Shown: one piece after another, positions 1-9,081 of the stretch
How the letters are laid out: each line of letters begins with the position of its first letter
How positions within the stretch are numbered: position 1 is the stretch's first letter
NCBI RefSeq assembly: GCF_013403975.1
Contig: NZ_JABFDH010000003.1
Span: forward strand, 310,001 to 374,000
Length of the DNA stretch: 64,000 nucleotides
From: Winogradskyella ursingii
GTDB lineage: Bacteria; Bacteroidota; Bacteroidia; Flavobacteriales; Flavobacteriaceae
Reading direction: 5' to 3'
Program-made: the position numbers and the translations under genes
The notes under the pieces: model-generated
The model's input: the letters and a program-made list of their open reading frames with translations, nothing else
Databases searched by the model: none
Told to the model about the DNA's origin: nothing

Positions 1-1670
1 GTGTTGCTTAATAATAAGGGCGTCTCCGTAATGGCTTCTGTTTTCTTGTTTTTTAAAGTTACGGTCAATGCAGCGTTAGGATCAAACTCAAAACTTTTGT
101 TGAAGTATTGCGCTGAAATCACCACATCGTCATTTCCGTTATAAAAAGATTTGTAATCGATATTAAGTCGCTTTCGCTTTTTATTGCTGCTTAAATATTG
201 AACTAATTTGCCCATGAAATTATCAAAATCCGTAAAACTCTCTGTGTCTAGAAAGCTTTGTGCTCGCCATCTCCAAATACCTTCACCACTTAGCAATGCA
301 TGCTTAGTGTTGTCGCTTTCAAACGTGGATAGAAGCGGTTCATTGGTCGTTATCCCATTGACCGTTTTAAATAGAAAAGTCGAGTTGGGCACTAGAAATT
401 CTGTTGAACCAAATTCCGATTTTAACGGTGGGTAATCATTAAAATTAATATTATCAATAATAAACGTGCTGTAATTTTTATTTATGGTCGGTTGATAATT
501 TTCAGATTGATTTGTAATTGTTTGATAAAAATAGGATTGTGAATTGTTCAACAAATTGAAATCAGTAGTTGTACCTGTAATAGAGAACGTATTGATGTTT
601 TGTGTTCTAATCACATCCAAAATCGACCTAAAGTTATTATTTGGTTGATACAAAATAACTAATTGAAAATCATTAATTTTTACCAAATATTCTTTTGGTT
701 TTAAAAATGAAACACTGCGCTGTTCATTACTTTCAATTGATTTTTTGAGAGCACCTAAATCTGGATGCAATCTGTCATATATGATAGCAATATTTGTTTT
801 TTGATCAATAACCTCTACCCCAAAATTTTTGGTGTTATTAACAGTATTTTTTTCATTCTCTAAGGGTACCAATTCCGCTCTATAAGTCTTAACGCCAACA
901 CTACTTGCTAATAGCGTTGTTGAAATAATTTCGGAATTTTTAGTTGAATTAAATTGAATAGGCTTTCTGTAGATCACAGAATTTCCTGACCAAATTTTGA
1001 GTTCGGTATTTACTGTTTCGCTACCACTGTAATTGGCTATAATTTCAATAGGAAATCTATTCTTTAAAAATACATATCTATTAACATTCAACTGTCTTAT
1101 ACTTAAATCTGAATACAATGTAGAATCCCCAAGTATGATTGGATATATAGGTTGTTTCACCGTTTTACCCAAATAGCTATAATCTGTTCCATATGTCTGA
1201 TTTCCATCGGAAATTACTACGATTGGAGCAATCTGATTGGCATAGACCTCTCCTAATTGCTTTAGGGCATTTGAAAGATTAGACTGTCGTTCGTTAAAAT
1301 TTAAACTATCAGAATTGTTTACTGCTTTACCGAATGTATAATTTTCAATGTTGAAGCGCTCATTTAATTCTGTATTATTTAAAAATGTTTCACGTATAGC
1401 TCTCGTATTGTCATCTTGATTTAAATAAGCAATTGATTCCGAATTGTCAGCTGCGATAACTAATGTTGGTTTCTCATTAAAATAGTTGTTTGATTCAAAC
1501 TTAGGGTTAATGAGCAACAACAATAAACATAATATTGAAACTGTGCGTAATGCTGTTAGCGCATATTTTAATTTAGACTTTATTTTAGATTTATACACAT
1601 ACTGAAACAGCGCTATTGAAAGCGCTGTTATTGCTGCGACTATAATGTATACAATAGTTTCTGTTTGCAT
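1..1670 (-). CDS. VWA-like membrane protein, partial (3' end beyond window)
   Basis: Open reading frame from an ATG at 1670 running off the left edge without a stop (about 556 codons visible). The N-terminus has two hydrophobic segments (about residues 5-20 and 38-53) separated by a Lys-rich stretch. A von Willebrand factor A-like fold follows, with a metal-site-like DNSES motif near residue 74 and a 'VVISDG' strand near residue 155. Later sequence resembles the Ig-like and glutamine-amidotransferase-like parts of large Bacteroidota membrane proteins related to BatA/aerotolerance proteins. The protein probably sits in the inner membrane with its bulk in the periplasm. The start lies 189 bp from the fabG start on the same strand, downstream of the fabG stop, so it could be co-transcribed with fabG. 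Function is unknown; the family assignment is by eye. Confidence 0.8.
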   Translation of the reverse strand, partial: MQTETIVYIIVAAITALSIALFQYVYKSKIKSKLKYALTALRTVSILCLLLLLINPKFESNNYFNEKPTLVIAADNSESIAYLNQDDNTRAIRETFLNNTELNERFNIENYTFGKAVNNSDSLNFNERQSNLSNALKQLGEVYANQIAPIVVISDGNQTYGTDYSYLGKTVKQPIYPIILGDSTLYSDLSIRQLNVNRYVFLKNRFPIEIIANYSGSETVNTELKIWSGNSVIYRKPIQFNSTKNSEIISTTLLASSVGVKTYRAELVPLENEKNTVNNTKNFGVEVIDQKTNIAIIYDRLHPDLGALKKSIESNEQRSVSFLKPKEYLVKINDFQLVILYQPNNNFRSILDVIRTQNINTFSITGTTTDFNLLNNSQSYFYQTITNQSENYQPTINKNYSTFIIDNINFNDYPPLKSEFGSTEFLVPNSTFLFKTVNGITTNEPLLSTFESDNTKHALLSGEGIWRWRAQSFLDTESFTDFDNFMGKLVQYLSSNKKRKRLNIDYKSFYNGNDDVVISAQYFNKSFEFDPNAALTVTLKNKKTEAITETPLLLSN

Positions 1671-1734
1671 TAATTGACTTTAGATTTATGAATTTAGATT
1701 TACGTGTTCGAAAATCTAAAATCTGCAATCGGAA

Positions 1735-2481
1735 TTATGTGAGCATTCCACCATCAACATTTAATGTTTGTCCTGTAACATAAGCACTTAAATCACTTGC
1801 CAAAAACACGCAAGCATTGGCAATATCTTCAGGTGTGCCACCTCTTTTTAATGGGATAGCGTTTCTCCAACCTTTTACAGTTTCTTCATCAAGCTTTTCC
1901 GTCATTTCAGTTTCGATGAAGCCTGGTGCAACAACGTTACTGCGAATATTACGCGAACCTAATTCTAATGCTACGGATTTTGAAAACCCTATGATTCCAG
2001 CTTTTGATGCTGCATAGTTTGTTTGCCCTGCATTGCCTTTTACGCCAACAACAGAGCTCATATTTATAATGGAGCCTTTACGTTGTTTTAACATTGTGCG
2101 CTGTACAGCTTTTGTCATGTTAAAAACTGATTTAAGATTCACTTCTATTACCTTATCAAAATCTTCTTCCGCCATTCGCATTAAGAGGTTATCTTTAGTT
2201 ATACCTGCATTGTTGACCAGAATATCAATAGATTCGAATTCAGATAAAACGTCTTCAGCCAATTTCTGTGATTCGTCAAAACTTGCTGCGTTACTTTTAT
2301 ATCCTTTGGCTTTAATGCCTTTATTATTCAATTCTTTTTCAAGCTCATTTGCTGCTTCTACTGAAGAACTGTATGTAAATGCCACATTAGCGCCATGTTC
2401 TGCAAATACTTGAGCAATTCCTCTACCAATGCCTCGACTGGCTCCTGTTATTATTGCGGTTTTTCCTTCTAAAAGTTTCAT
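1735..2481 (-). CDS. fabG: 3-oxoacyl-[acyl-carrier-protein] reductase FabG
   Basis: A 248-residue short-chain dehydrogenase/reductase of normal FabG length. It reduces 3-oxoacyl-ACP to 3-hydroxyacyl-ACP with NADPH in the cytosolic fatty-acid elongation cycle. The Rossmann motif GASRGIG is at residues 13-19, NNAGI near 90, the catalytic Ser in 'NMSSVVG', and the Tyr-x3-Lys pair in 'NYAASK' near 155-159. The C-terminal 'VTGQTLNVDGGM' is typical of FabG. It is the second half of a minus-strand run after sucD but has its own promoter-like element at 2505-2512 and a terminator-like hairpin between it and sucD, so it is probably a separate unit. Confidence 0.95.
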   Translation of the reverse strand: MKLLEGKTAIITGASRGIGRGIAQVFAEHGANVAFTYSSSVEAANELEKELNNKGIKAKGYKSNAASFDESQKLAEDVLSEFESIDILVNNAGITKDNLLMRMAEEDFDKVIEVNLKSVFNMTKAVQRTMLKQRKGSIINMSSVVGVKGNAGQTNYAASKAGIIGFSKSVALELGSRNIRSNVVAPGFIETEMTEKLDEETVKGWRNAIPLKRGGTPEDIANACVFLASDLSAYVTGQTLNVDGGMLT

Positions 2482-2504
2482 ATTTTATATGTTCGGTTAG
2501 TTGT

Positions 2505-2512
2505 CAAATATA
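2505..2512 (-). promoter_or_regulatory. Candidate -7 promoter element for fabG
   Basis: On the minus strand the sequence reads TATATTTG, an exact match to the Bacteroidota -7 consensus TAnnTTTG, 24 bp before the fabG ATG. A TTTG lies upstream but at shorter spacing (12 nt) than usual, so the -33 half is not convincing. Confidence 0.5.
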
Positions 2513-2600
2513 GGTAATCTGTTTCAAAAAAGCCATCCTTAATCATTCAGAGGAAGGGAATACTAAAGGCTAAATTTACTGATTACAAGTTGCAAGAAAT

Positions 2601-2632
2601 AAAAAAACCTCACAAGATTTTGTAAGGTTTTT
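2601..2632 (-). terminator. Hairpin terminator between sucD and fabG
   Basis: AAAAACCT (2603-2610) pairs with AGGTTTTT (2625-2632); inner bases CACAA and TTGT extend the stem. A/T runs flank both sides, so it could act in either direction. It lies about 90 bp past the sucD stop and is best read as the end of the sucD transcript. Confidence 0.65.
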
Positions 2633-2720
2633 AACAGTTTCATGTGAGATCCTGAAACGATTTTAAGACTACATGTAATTCAAATTTTGATGTTTGTCAC
2701 AACAAAAAACATGATTCAGA

Positions 2721-3593
2721 TTAGCCTAAAACTTCGGCTACTTTTTTGCCTATTTCAGCAGGCGAATCCACAACATGGATTCCACAGGCTCTCATTATTT
2801 TCTTTTTGGCTTGAGCCGTATCATCGCTGCCACCAACAATAGCTCCAGCATGACCCATTGTACGACCAGCAGGTGCAGTTTCACCCGCAATAAATCCTAC
2901 AACTGGTTTTTTACTTCCACTTTCTTTATACCAATTTGCTGCATCAGCTTCCAATTGTCCGCCAATTTCACCAATCATGACTACAGCTTCTGTTTCTGGG
3001 TCGTTGATCAAAAGCTCAACAGCTTCTTTAGTTGTAGTACCAATGATTGGGTCTCCACCAATACCAATGGCTGTTGTTATTCCCAGTCCTTGCTTTACAA
3101 CTTGGTCTGCTGCCTCATATGTTAACGTTCCTGATTTTGAAACGATTCCTACTTTTCCTTTTTTAAACACAAAACCTGGCATAATACCTACTTTTGCTTC
3201 ACCTGGAGTAATGACACCTGGGCAATTAGGACCAATTAAACGGCAATCTTTATCTTTAATATAGTCTGCAGCTTTAATCATATCACCAACAGGAATTCCT
3301 TCAGTAATTGTTATAATTACTTTAATACCTGCATCCGCAGCTTCCATTATGGCGTCAGCGGCAAACGCTGGTGGTACAAAAATGATGGTTGTATCTGCAC
3401 CTACTTTCTCCACAGCTTCAGATACAGTATTAAAAACGGGTTTGTCTAAATGGGTTTGCCCTCCTTTGCCAGGAGTAACACCACCAACAACATTGGTTCC
3501 GTATTCGATCATCTGTTCTGCATGAAATGTGCCTTCACTACCTGTAAAACCTTGTACAATAATATTAGAATCTTTATTGACTAAAACGCTCAT
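2721..3593 (-). CDS. sucD: Succinate-CoA ligase (ADP-forming) subunit alpha
   Basis: A 290-residue protein of standard SucD length. With SucB it interconverts succinyl-CoA and succinate with substrate-level phosphorylation in the citric acid cycle. The N-terminal CoA-binding part has '[15 protein letters not shown]' (residues 13-27) and '[20 protein letters not shown]' near 120. The active-site histidine that is phosphorylated lies in '[12 protein letters not shown]' near residue 247. sucB is not in the window, as is common in Flavobacteriaceae where sucD sits downstream of efp. A TAnnTTTG element lies 36 bp upstream and a hairpin downstream, suggesting a single-gene transcript. Confidence 0.97.
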   Translation of the reverse strand: MSVLVNKDSNIIVQGFTGSEGTFHAEQMIEYGTNVVGGVTPGKGGQTHLDKPVFNTVSEAVEKVGADTTIIFVPPAFAADAIMEAADAGIKVIITITEGIPVGDMIKAADYIKDKDCRLIGPNCPGVITPGEAKVGIMPGFVFKKGKVGIVSKSGTLTYEAADQVVKQGLGITTAIGIGGDPIIGTTTKEAVELLINDPETEAVVMIGEIGGQLEADAANWYKESGSKKPVVGFIAGETAPAGRTMGHAGAIVGGSDDTAQAKKKIMRACGIHVVDSPAEIGKKVAEVLG

Positions 3594-3628
3594 TATAAAT
3601 TTCTGTTTTTAAGTTGTTTTATGTTGTG

Positions 3629-3636
3629 CAAAAATA
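3629..3636 (-). promoter_or_regulatory. Candidate -7 promoter element for sucD
   Basis: Minus-strand TATTTTTG matches TAnnTTTG and lies 36 bp before the sucD ATG. A TTG occurs 14 nt further upstream, shorter than the usual spacing. Confidence 0.45.
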
Positions 3637-3666
3637 AGTTTTTTGATACGCAATTGCGACCACTTT

Positions 3667-4080
3667 TTAAATTTTTCTTTCGGTGTAGGATTTCATGCTT
3701 GATTGATTGTTTTCGTTAGCCTGATGACTAATCTCATAACCTCTATAAAGTTTTCCATCCTTAACTTCCCAAATTGTAGCAAAATGAGCTAACGCAATTT
3801 CGCTATCAGGATTTTCTATCGTGTTAGCGAATAATGTATGCCTTGTTATGACCGTATTATTTACTTCGATAAAATGGGTAAATTCAAAACGTAAAGCAGT
3901 ATATGATTCTCTTGTACCTTTGAAAAACTTTTTAATATCGTTATACTTCAACAAGGTGAAACCCTGACTACTAGTCCAATGTAACTCGCTTTTCTCATGA
4001 AAAAATTCGGCTACCACATTAGCGTTGTTAGCCAAGTCGGAATTATAAAATGCTTTAACTAATTCTTTTGCTGACATCAT
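3667..4080 (-). CDS. SnoaL-like / NTF2-fold protein
   Basis: A 137-residue protein with the pattern of the nuclear-transport-factor-2 / SnoaL-like fold: N-terminal helices ('[24 protein letters not shown]'), a Trp in the cone ('[10 protein letters not shown]') and a four-strand sheet ending '[19 protein letters not shown]'. Members include small isomerases, hydrolases and non-catalytic binders, so no reaction can be assigned. Its ATG overlaps the stop of the upstream lpxD-like gene by 4 bp, which implies translational coupling. The same pairing occurs in other Flavobacteriaceae from general knowledge, so a link to acyl-sugar chemistry is possible but unproven. Confidence 0.75.
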   Translation of the reverse strand: MMSAKELVKAFYNSDLANNANVVAEFFHEKSELHWTSSQGFTLLKYNDIKKFFKGTRESYTALRFEFTHFIEVNNTVITRHTLFANTIENPDSEIALAHFATIWEVKDGKLYRGYEISHQANENNQSSMKSYTERKI

Positions 4081-5012
4081 TTGTTTTTTAGTTGTTCTAA
4101 TATTTCTGGTATTCTTTTAATTGAAGCAATTTCTTTGTATTTAGACCTAAAGTCTTCAGCTGGTGTACCGAAATAGCTCTTATTTCCTTCGAGAGATTTA
4201 CTCACACCCGATTGTGCCGATATTACCGCTTTTGAACCTATAGTTATACCGCTAGTAATACCTACTTGACCCCAAATAGTCACTCCATCTTCAATTACCA
4301 CGCAACCAGCTATACCTACTTGAGACGCAATTAAACAGTTTTTACCAATTATAGTATCATGACCTACTTGTATTTGGTTATCTAATTTAGATCCTTCGCC
4401 AATAGTCGTATCTCCTGTAACTCCTCGATCTATTGTACAAAGCGCACCTATATCGACATGGTTCTTAATGATAACACGTCCACCGGATTTGAGCTGGTCA
4501 TAACCACTTGGTCTATTTTTATAGTAAAATGCGCTAGCGCCCAAAACTGTGCCTGAATGAATGGTAACATTATCTCCAATAACAGCATCATCGTAAATGC
4601 TTACGTTAGAATGTATAATACAATTGTTACCAATCGTTACATTATTTCCTATAAAGCAATTAGGCTGTATAATGGTATCACTTCCTATTTTAGCTGAATC
4701 TGATATAGAAGCATTTGATGGTTTAAATGGATTGAAATGACTCGTTAGCTTATTGAAATCACGAAATGGGTCATCTGAAATCAATAAAGCTTTGGCTACT
4801 GGACAATCAACTTCTTTATTAATTAATATGATGGTAGCTTCAGAATTCAAAGCTTTATCATAATATTTTGGATGATCTACAAAAACGATATCTCCAGATT
4901 CTACGACATGGATTTCATTCATACCAAGAATCGGAAAATCATCTTGGCCAACGTATTTGCAACTTATTAAATTTGCAATTTCTTTTAAAGTATATGGTTT
5001 TGGAAATTTCAT
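4077..5012 (-). CDS. LpxD-like UDP-3-O-acylglucosamine N-acyltransferase paralogue
   Basis: A 311-residue left-handed beta-helix protein. Residues about 1-95 form an LpxD-like uridine-binding domain ('[14 protein letters not shown]', '[12 protein letters not shown]'). Residues about 100-270 are hexapeptide repeats, and '[18 protein letters not shown]' aligns with the LpxD active-site segment whose histidine is the catalytic base. It is shorter than and clearly different from the LpxD at 7912-8940, so it is a second, divergent copy. It sits between efp and a SnoaL-like gene, overlapping the latter by 4 bp. The acceptor is probably a UDP-amino sugar; whether it is lipid A or another glycolipid cannot be told from sequence. 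Confidence 0.85.
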   Translation of the reverse strand: MKFPKPYTLKEIANLISCKYVGQDDFPILGMNEIHVVESGDIVFVDHPKYYDKALNSEATIILINKEVDCPVAKALLISDDPFRDFNKLTSHFNPFKPSNASISDSAKIGSDTIIQPNCFIGNNVTIGNNCIIHSNVSIYDDAVIGDNVTIHSGTVLGASAFYYKNRPSGYDQLKSGGRVIIKNHVDIGALCTIDRGVTGDTTIGEGSKLDNQIQVGHDTIIGKNCLIASQVGIAGCVVIEDGVTIWGQVGITSGITIGSKAVISAQSGVSKSLEGNKSYFGTPAEDFRSKYKEIASIKRIPEILEQLKNK

Positions 5013-5084
5013 AAATTCCTTAGTTACTGAAACAAGTCCAGTACAAGTCGCAGTAATTAATATCCTGGCTCGTTTTTAGTGATT

Positions 5085-5651
5085 TTATTCTTTTACACGT
5101 TCTTTATAAGTGCCCTTATCTGTTTCAATTTTAATTTTATCCCCTTCATTAATAAACAGAGGAACGTTAACCTCTGCACCTGTTTCGACGGTTGCCGGTT
5201 TCGTAGCATTGGTTGCTGTATTACCTTTTACCCCTGGCTCCGTGTGCGTCACTTCTAATTCTACATAAGCCGGCATATCTACCGAAAGAGGCATATTATC
5301 TTCTGTGTTGATTTGGATGGTAACGATTTCTCCTTCTTTTAATAAATCTGGCCTATCCAATGCAGACTCTAGTAAGCGAATTTGTGTATAGTCTGCTTCA
5401 TTCATAAAATGGTAGAACTCACCATCAGCATATAAATACTGAAATTTATGAGTTTCAACTCTCACATCCTCTATCTTATGTCCTGCTGAAAATGTGTTAT
5501 CTAAAACCTTACCTGTTGTTACACTTTTCATTTTTGTTCTTACAAATGCAGGTCCCTTCCCAGGCTTTACATGTAAGAATTCTATAATTTTATAAATGTC
5601 ATTATTGTATCTTATACAAAGTCCATTTCTTATATCTGAAGTTGTTGCCAT
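5085..5651 (-). CDS. efp: Translation elongation factor P
   Basis: A 188-residue EF-P of standard length with the three-domain beta-barrel layout. EF-P binds the ribosome between P and E sites and relieves stalling at polyproline stretches. The tip loop that carries the functional lysine is 'HVKPGKGPAFVRTK' (residues 28-41), with Lys in 'PGKGPA'. The C-terminal barrel has 'GDKIKIETDKGTYKERVKE'. It lies downstream of lpxA and upstream of the lpxD-like gene on the same strand, the usual flavobacterial order. No modification enzyme (epmA, ymfI, earP) lies nearby. Confidence 0.97.
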   Translation of the reverse strand: MATTSDIRNGLCIRYNNDIYKIIEFLHVKPGKGPAFVRTKMKSVTTGKVLDNTFSAGHKIEDVRVETHKFQYLYADGEFYHFMNEADYTQIRLLESALDRPDLLKEGEIVTIQINTEDNMPLSVDMPAYVELEVTHTEPGVKGNTATNATKPATVETGAEVNVPLFINEGDKIKIETDKGTYKERVKE

Positions 5652-5722
5652 TATTTTTTTTAGTTGTTAATTCTTAAAGTTGATACTTGTTTGCTCTTTT
5701 ATTAAGGCTTCTAACATTGAAT

Positions 5723-6508
5723 TTAGTTAGATTTGAAATAGCCCTTCATAATTCCTCGATGTGAGTTCTTTATAAATTGGAGTATTTCATCCCGTTCTGG
5801 TGTAGCTTCCATTTCGGCTTCTATTAAATCAGAAGCCTGCGTATTGTTATAATTTTTTTGATACAGAATTCTATAAATATCTTGAATTTCCCTGATTTTA
5901 TCTGAAGTATAACCTCTTCTTCTCAAACCAACAGAATTTATCCCAACGTAAGATAACGGTTCTCTTGCTGCTTTAACATACGGAGGAACGTCTTTACGAA
6001 CCAAAGAACCACCAGTGACAAAGGCATGATTGCCAATGGAACAGAATTGATGCACGGCTGTCATTCCAGCCAATACCACATAATCACCTACAGTAATATG
6101 ACCTGCTAATGTGCTATTATTGGAAAAAATACAGTTGTTACCCACAAAACAATCGTGGGCAATGTGACAATAGGCCATAATAAGGCAATTGTTACCAATT
6201 ACTGTTTTCATTTTGTCCGTTGTACCTCTATTAATGGTGACACATTCTCTAATAGTAACATTATCACCGATTTCTACAGTAGTATCTTCGTCGTTATATT
6301 TTAAATCCTGTGGTACAGCTGAAATCACAGCTCCAGGAAATATATTGCAATTTTTACCGATACGCGCACCTTCCATAATGGTTACATTACTTCCAATCCA
6401 TGTGCCTTCACCAATTATAACATTATTATGAATTGTGGTGAAAGGTTCTATAACAACATTCTTAGCGATTTTTGCTCCAGGATGTACGTATGCTAAAGGT
6501 TGGTTCAT
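5723..6508 (-). CDS. lpxA: Acyl-ACP--UDP-N-acetylglucosamine O-acyltransferase LpxA
   Basis: A 261-residue hexapeptide-repeat acyltransferase of standard LpxA length. It carries out the first step of lipid A synthesis, moving a 3-hydroxyacyl chain from ACP to the 3-OH of UDP-GlcNAc in the cytosol. Repeats fill residues about 1-185, with the catalytic histidine in 'MAYCHIAHDCFVGNNC' near residue 120-125. The C-terminal helical domain ('GINSVGLRRRGYTSDKIREI') is characteristic of LpxA rather than LpxD. Its start is 10 bp after the stop of lpxC/fabZ, so the two are co-transcribed. Confidence 0.96.
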   Translation of the reverse strand: MNQPLAYVHPGAKIAKNVVIEPFTTIHNNVIIGEGTWIGSNVTIMEGARIGKNCNIFPGAVISAVPQDLKYNDEDTTVEIGDNVTIRECVTINRGTTDKMKTVIGNNCLIMAYCHIAHDCFVGNNCIFSNNSTLAGHITVGDYVVLAGMTAVHQFCSIGNHAFVTGGSLVRKDVPPYVKAAREPLSYVGINSVGLRRRGYTSDKIREIQDIYRILYQKNYNNTQASDLIEAEMEATPERDEILQFIKNSHRGIMKGYFKSN

Positions 6509-6518
6509 TTTTTAAAAT

Positions 6519-7925
6519 TTATTTTACTTTTGATATTTGCGCCATCAATTCGGCTTCTGCACATAATTTTCCATTAGCATATGCGTAACCTTGCATATGG
6601 CAAATCCCTCTTCTGATTGGTGTAATTAAAGAACATTTAAATATAAGCGTATCTCCAGGCACCACTTTTTGTTTAAACTTTACATTGTCCATTTTCATAA
6701 AAAATGTCAAGTAATTTTCAGGATCTGGCACAGTGCTTAGAACTAAAATTCCGCCTGTCTGCGCCATAGCTTCTATTATTAAAACACCAGGCATTACAGG
6801 TGCTCCAGGAAAATGCCCTTTAAAGAATTCCTCGTTCATGGTTACATTTTTGAGGCCAATAACGTGATTGTCGGTAAGCTCAAAAACTTTATCCAATAAT
6901 AAAAAAGGCTGTCTGTGAGGTAACATGTTCATTATTTGATTCACATCCATTAAAGGCTCTGAATTCACATCTATATGAGGAACATTGTTACGTCTTTCGT
7001 TTTTAATGATTTTAGATAATTTCTTTGCAAATTGAGTGTTCACAAAGTGTCCGGGTTTATTGGCAATAACTTTTCCTTTAATTCTGGTACCCACCAAAGC
7101 CAAATCACCTACTACATCCAATAACTTATGCCTCGCAGCTTCATTAGGATGGTGTAATGTTAAGTTATCTAAAATCCCGTTTGGCTTAACTGCAATACTA
7201 TCTTTATTGAATGCCACGCGGAGTCTTTCCATTGTTTCTGGAGATAGTTCTTTATCTACATACACAATTGCGTTATTTAGATCGCCACCCTTAATGAGTC
7301 CATTTTCAAGAAGCATTTCAATTTCATGAAGAAAACTAAAAGTTCTAGAATCTGCGATGTCTTTTTTAAAGTCTGAAATTGAATTTAATGTAGCATTCTG
7401 TGTGCCCAATACTTTAGTTCCAAAATCTACCATGGTAGTAATCTGGTATGTATTGGATGGCATTAAGATAATTTCGCTTCCAGATTCTTCATCAGTATAG
7501 GATACGACTTCCGTTACTTCATATTCTTCTCTCAACGCATCTTGTTCAGAAATACCAGCTTTCTCCAAAGCCTCTACAAAGAATTTTGAAGAACCGTCCA
7601 TAATTGGTGGTTCTGATGCGTCCAATTCTATAATTACATTGTCCAAGTCTAAGCCTACCAGTGCTGCTAGCACGTGCTCGCAGGTTTTTATTGAGACTCC
7701 GTTCTTTTCAAGACATGTACCTCTTTGGGTATTAGTTACATAATTGGCGTCCGCTTCAATTTTTGGGCTGCCCTCTAAGTCCACTCGCTGAAAAATGAAT
7801 CCCGAGTTTTCTTCACCTGGCTTAAATACCAAATTTACATTAGCGCCTGTATGAAGTCCAACGCCTTTAAGTGTGACTTCTTTCTCAATGGTTTTTTGCT
7901 TGATTTCTGTTTTAATTATTCCCAT
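6519..7925 (-). CDS. lpxC/fabZ: Bifunctional LpxC deacetylase / FabZ dehydratase
   Basis: A 468-residue fusion typical of Bacteroidota. Residues about 1-310 are LpxC, the zinc UDP-3-O-acyl-GlcNAc deacetylase that commits to lipid A. Zinc ligands are visible as His in '[17 protein letters not shown]' and as His and Asp in '[16 protein letters not shown]'. Residues about 320-468 are FabZ, the 3-hydroxyacyl-ACP dehydratase, with '[14 protein letters not shown]' and the hot-dog helix '[20 protein letters not shown]' that holds His and Glu. The fusion joins two enzymes competing for the hydroxyacyl-ACP pool. Its start overlaps the lpxD stop by 14 bp. Confidence 0.97.
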   Translation of the reverse strand: MGIIKTEIKQKTIEKEVTLKGVGLHTGANVNLVFKPGEENSGFIFQRVDLEGSPKIEADANYVTNTQRGTCLEKNGVSIKTCEHVLAALVGLDLDNVIIELDASEPPIMDGSSKFFVEALEKAGISEQDALREEYEVTEVVSYTDEESGSEIILMPSNTYQITTMVDFGTKVLGTQNATLNSISDFKKDIADSRTFSFLHEIEMLLENGLIKGGDLNNAIVYVDKELSPETMERLRVAFNKDSIAVKPNGILDNLTLHHPNEAARHKLLDVVGDLALVGTRIKGKVIANKPGHFVNTQFAKKLSKIIKNERRNNVPHIDVNSEPLMDVNQIMNMLPHRQPFLLLDKVFELTDNHVIGLKNVTMNEEFFKGHFPGAPVMPGVLIIEAMAQTGGILVLSTVPDPENYLTFFMKMDNVKFKQKVVPGDTLIFKCSLITPIRRGICHMQGYAYANGKLCAEAELMAQISKVK

Positions 7926-8940
7926 CGACTTTCTTTTCTAAATCGTTTATTGTTTTTACAAGTTTTGGCAAGTTTTTGAAATAGACATAGGATTTATTCC
8001 AATCTGTATATCCAAATGACGGAGAACCTTGCAGGACTTCATTATCTTTTACATTTCTGCCTATTCCCGACTGCGCCTGAACTTTCACATTGCTACCAAT
8101 AGTTAAGTGCCCTGCTATACCTACTTGTCCACCAATTTGGCAATTTTCACCAATTTTAGTAGAACCTGCAACACCTGTTTGTGCTGCAATCACAGTATTT
8201 TTGCCAATCTCTACATTGTGTGCTATCTGTATTTGATTGTCTAACTTTACACCGCTTTTTATAACAGTAGAACCTAAAGTAGCTCTGTCTATTGTTGTTC
8301 CTGCACCAATATCTACAAAATCTTCTAAAATTACGTTACCTATCTGCGGCACCTTATTATATTCTCCTTTTTCATTTGGCATAAAACCAAATCCATCGGC
8401 ACCAATAATGGCACCAGAGTTAATAACACAATTTTTTCCGATAACACAATCCGAATATATCTTAGCACCAGAAAACACAATAGTGTTATCTCCAATAGTT
8501 ACATTATCGCCAATATATGAATTAGGAAAAATTTTTACATTTTCACCTAATTTTACACTGTCACCAACATAGGTAAATGCTCCTATATATATATTATCTC
8601 CAATCTCTGCAGTATCTGAAATAAAACTAGGTTGTTCTATTCCTGATTTGTTCAATTTAATTTGGTTGTAATATTCTAAGAGTTTAGTAAAAGCACCATA
8701 AGCATCATCTACCTTAATCAATGTGGTTTCTAGGTCTTCTTCTGCTGTAAAATCTGAATTTACTATTGTAATAGATGCTTTTGTACTATATATATATGAT
8801 TTGTATTTTGGGTTGGCCAAAAATGTTAATGATCCTGGAATGCCTTCTTCAATTTTTGCGAGTTTAGACACTTCTACATTTGGGTCGCCAACTACAGTTC
8901 CTTCTAATATACCTGCAATTTGTTCTGCTGTAAATTTCAT
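7912..8940 (-). CDS. lpxD: UDP-3-O-acylglucosamine N-acyltransferase LpxD
   Basis: A 342-residue protein of standard LpxD length that adds the second hydroxyacyl chain, to the 2-amino group, in lipid A synthesis. Residues 1-100 are the uridine-binding domain ('[20 protein letters not shown]', '[14 protein letters not shown]'). Residues about 105-300 are hexapeptide repeats with the active-site segment '[18 protein letters not shown]' including the catalytic His. It heads the lpxD-lpxC/fabZ-lpxA operon and overlaps the next gene by 14 bp. This copy is the canonical one; the shorter copy at 4077-5012 is a paralogue. Confidence 0.96.
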   Translation of the reverse strand: MKFTAEQIAGILEGTVVGDPNVEVSKLAKIEEGIPGSLTFLANPKYKSYIYSTKASITIVNSDFTAEEDLETTLIKVDDAYGAFTKLLEYYNQIKLNKSGIEQPSFISDTAEIGDNIYIGAFTYVGDSVKLGENVKIFPNSYIGDNVTIGDNTIVFSGAKIYSDCVIGKNCVINSGAIIGADGFGFMPNEKGEYNKVPQIGNVILEDFVDIGAGTTIDRATLGSTVIKSGVKLDNQIQIAHNVEIGKNTVIAAQTGVAGSTKIGENCQIGGQVGIAGHLTIGSNVKVQAQSGIGRNVKDNEVLQGSPSFGYTDWNKSYVYFKNLPKLVKTINDLEKKVDGNN

Positions 8941-9062
8941 GTGTTTCTATATATTATTTTCAATGGTCACATGGAACATTTCGAACAACAAGTCTCTTTC
9001 AATTTTAATATTTAAGTACGAATGTTTCAATTATCTGATTTTATAGTATGGTTGGTCTTCCG

Positions 9063-9070
9063 CAAAAATA
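9063..9070 (-). promoter_or_regulatory. Candidate -7 promoter element for the lpx operon
   Basis: Minus-strand TATTTTTG matches TAnnTTTG in the gap between the HD-domain gene and lpxD. It would give an untranslated leader of roughly 115 nt before the lpxD ATG. No clear -33 TTTG is seen. Confidence 0.35.
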
Positions 9071-9081
9071 GAAAAAATGTA

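Noticed and set aside
208-435. 75-codon plus-strand ORF near the left edge
   Set aside because: It lies antisense inside the well-supported VWA-like gene (1-1670, minus) and has no start context or family features.
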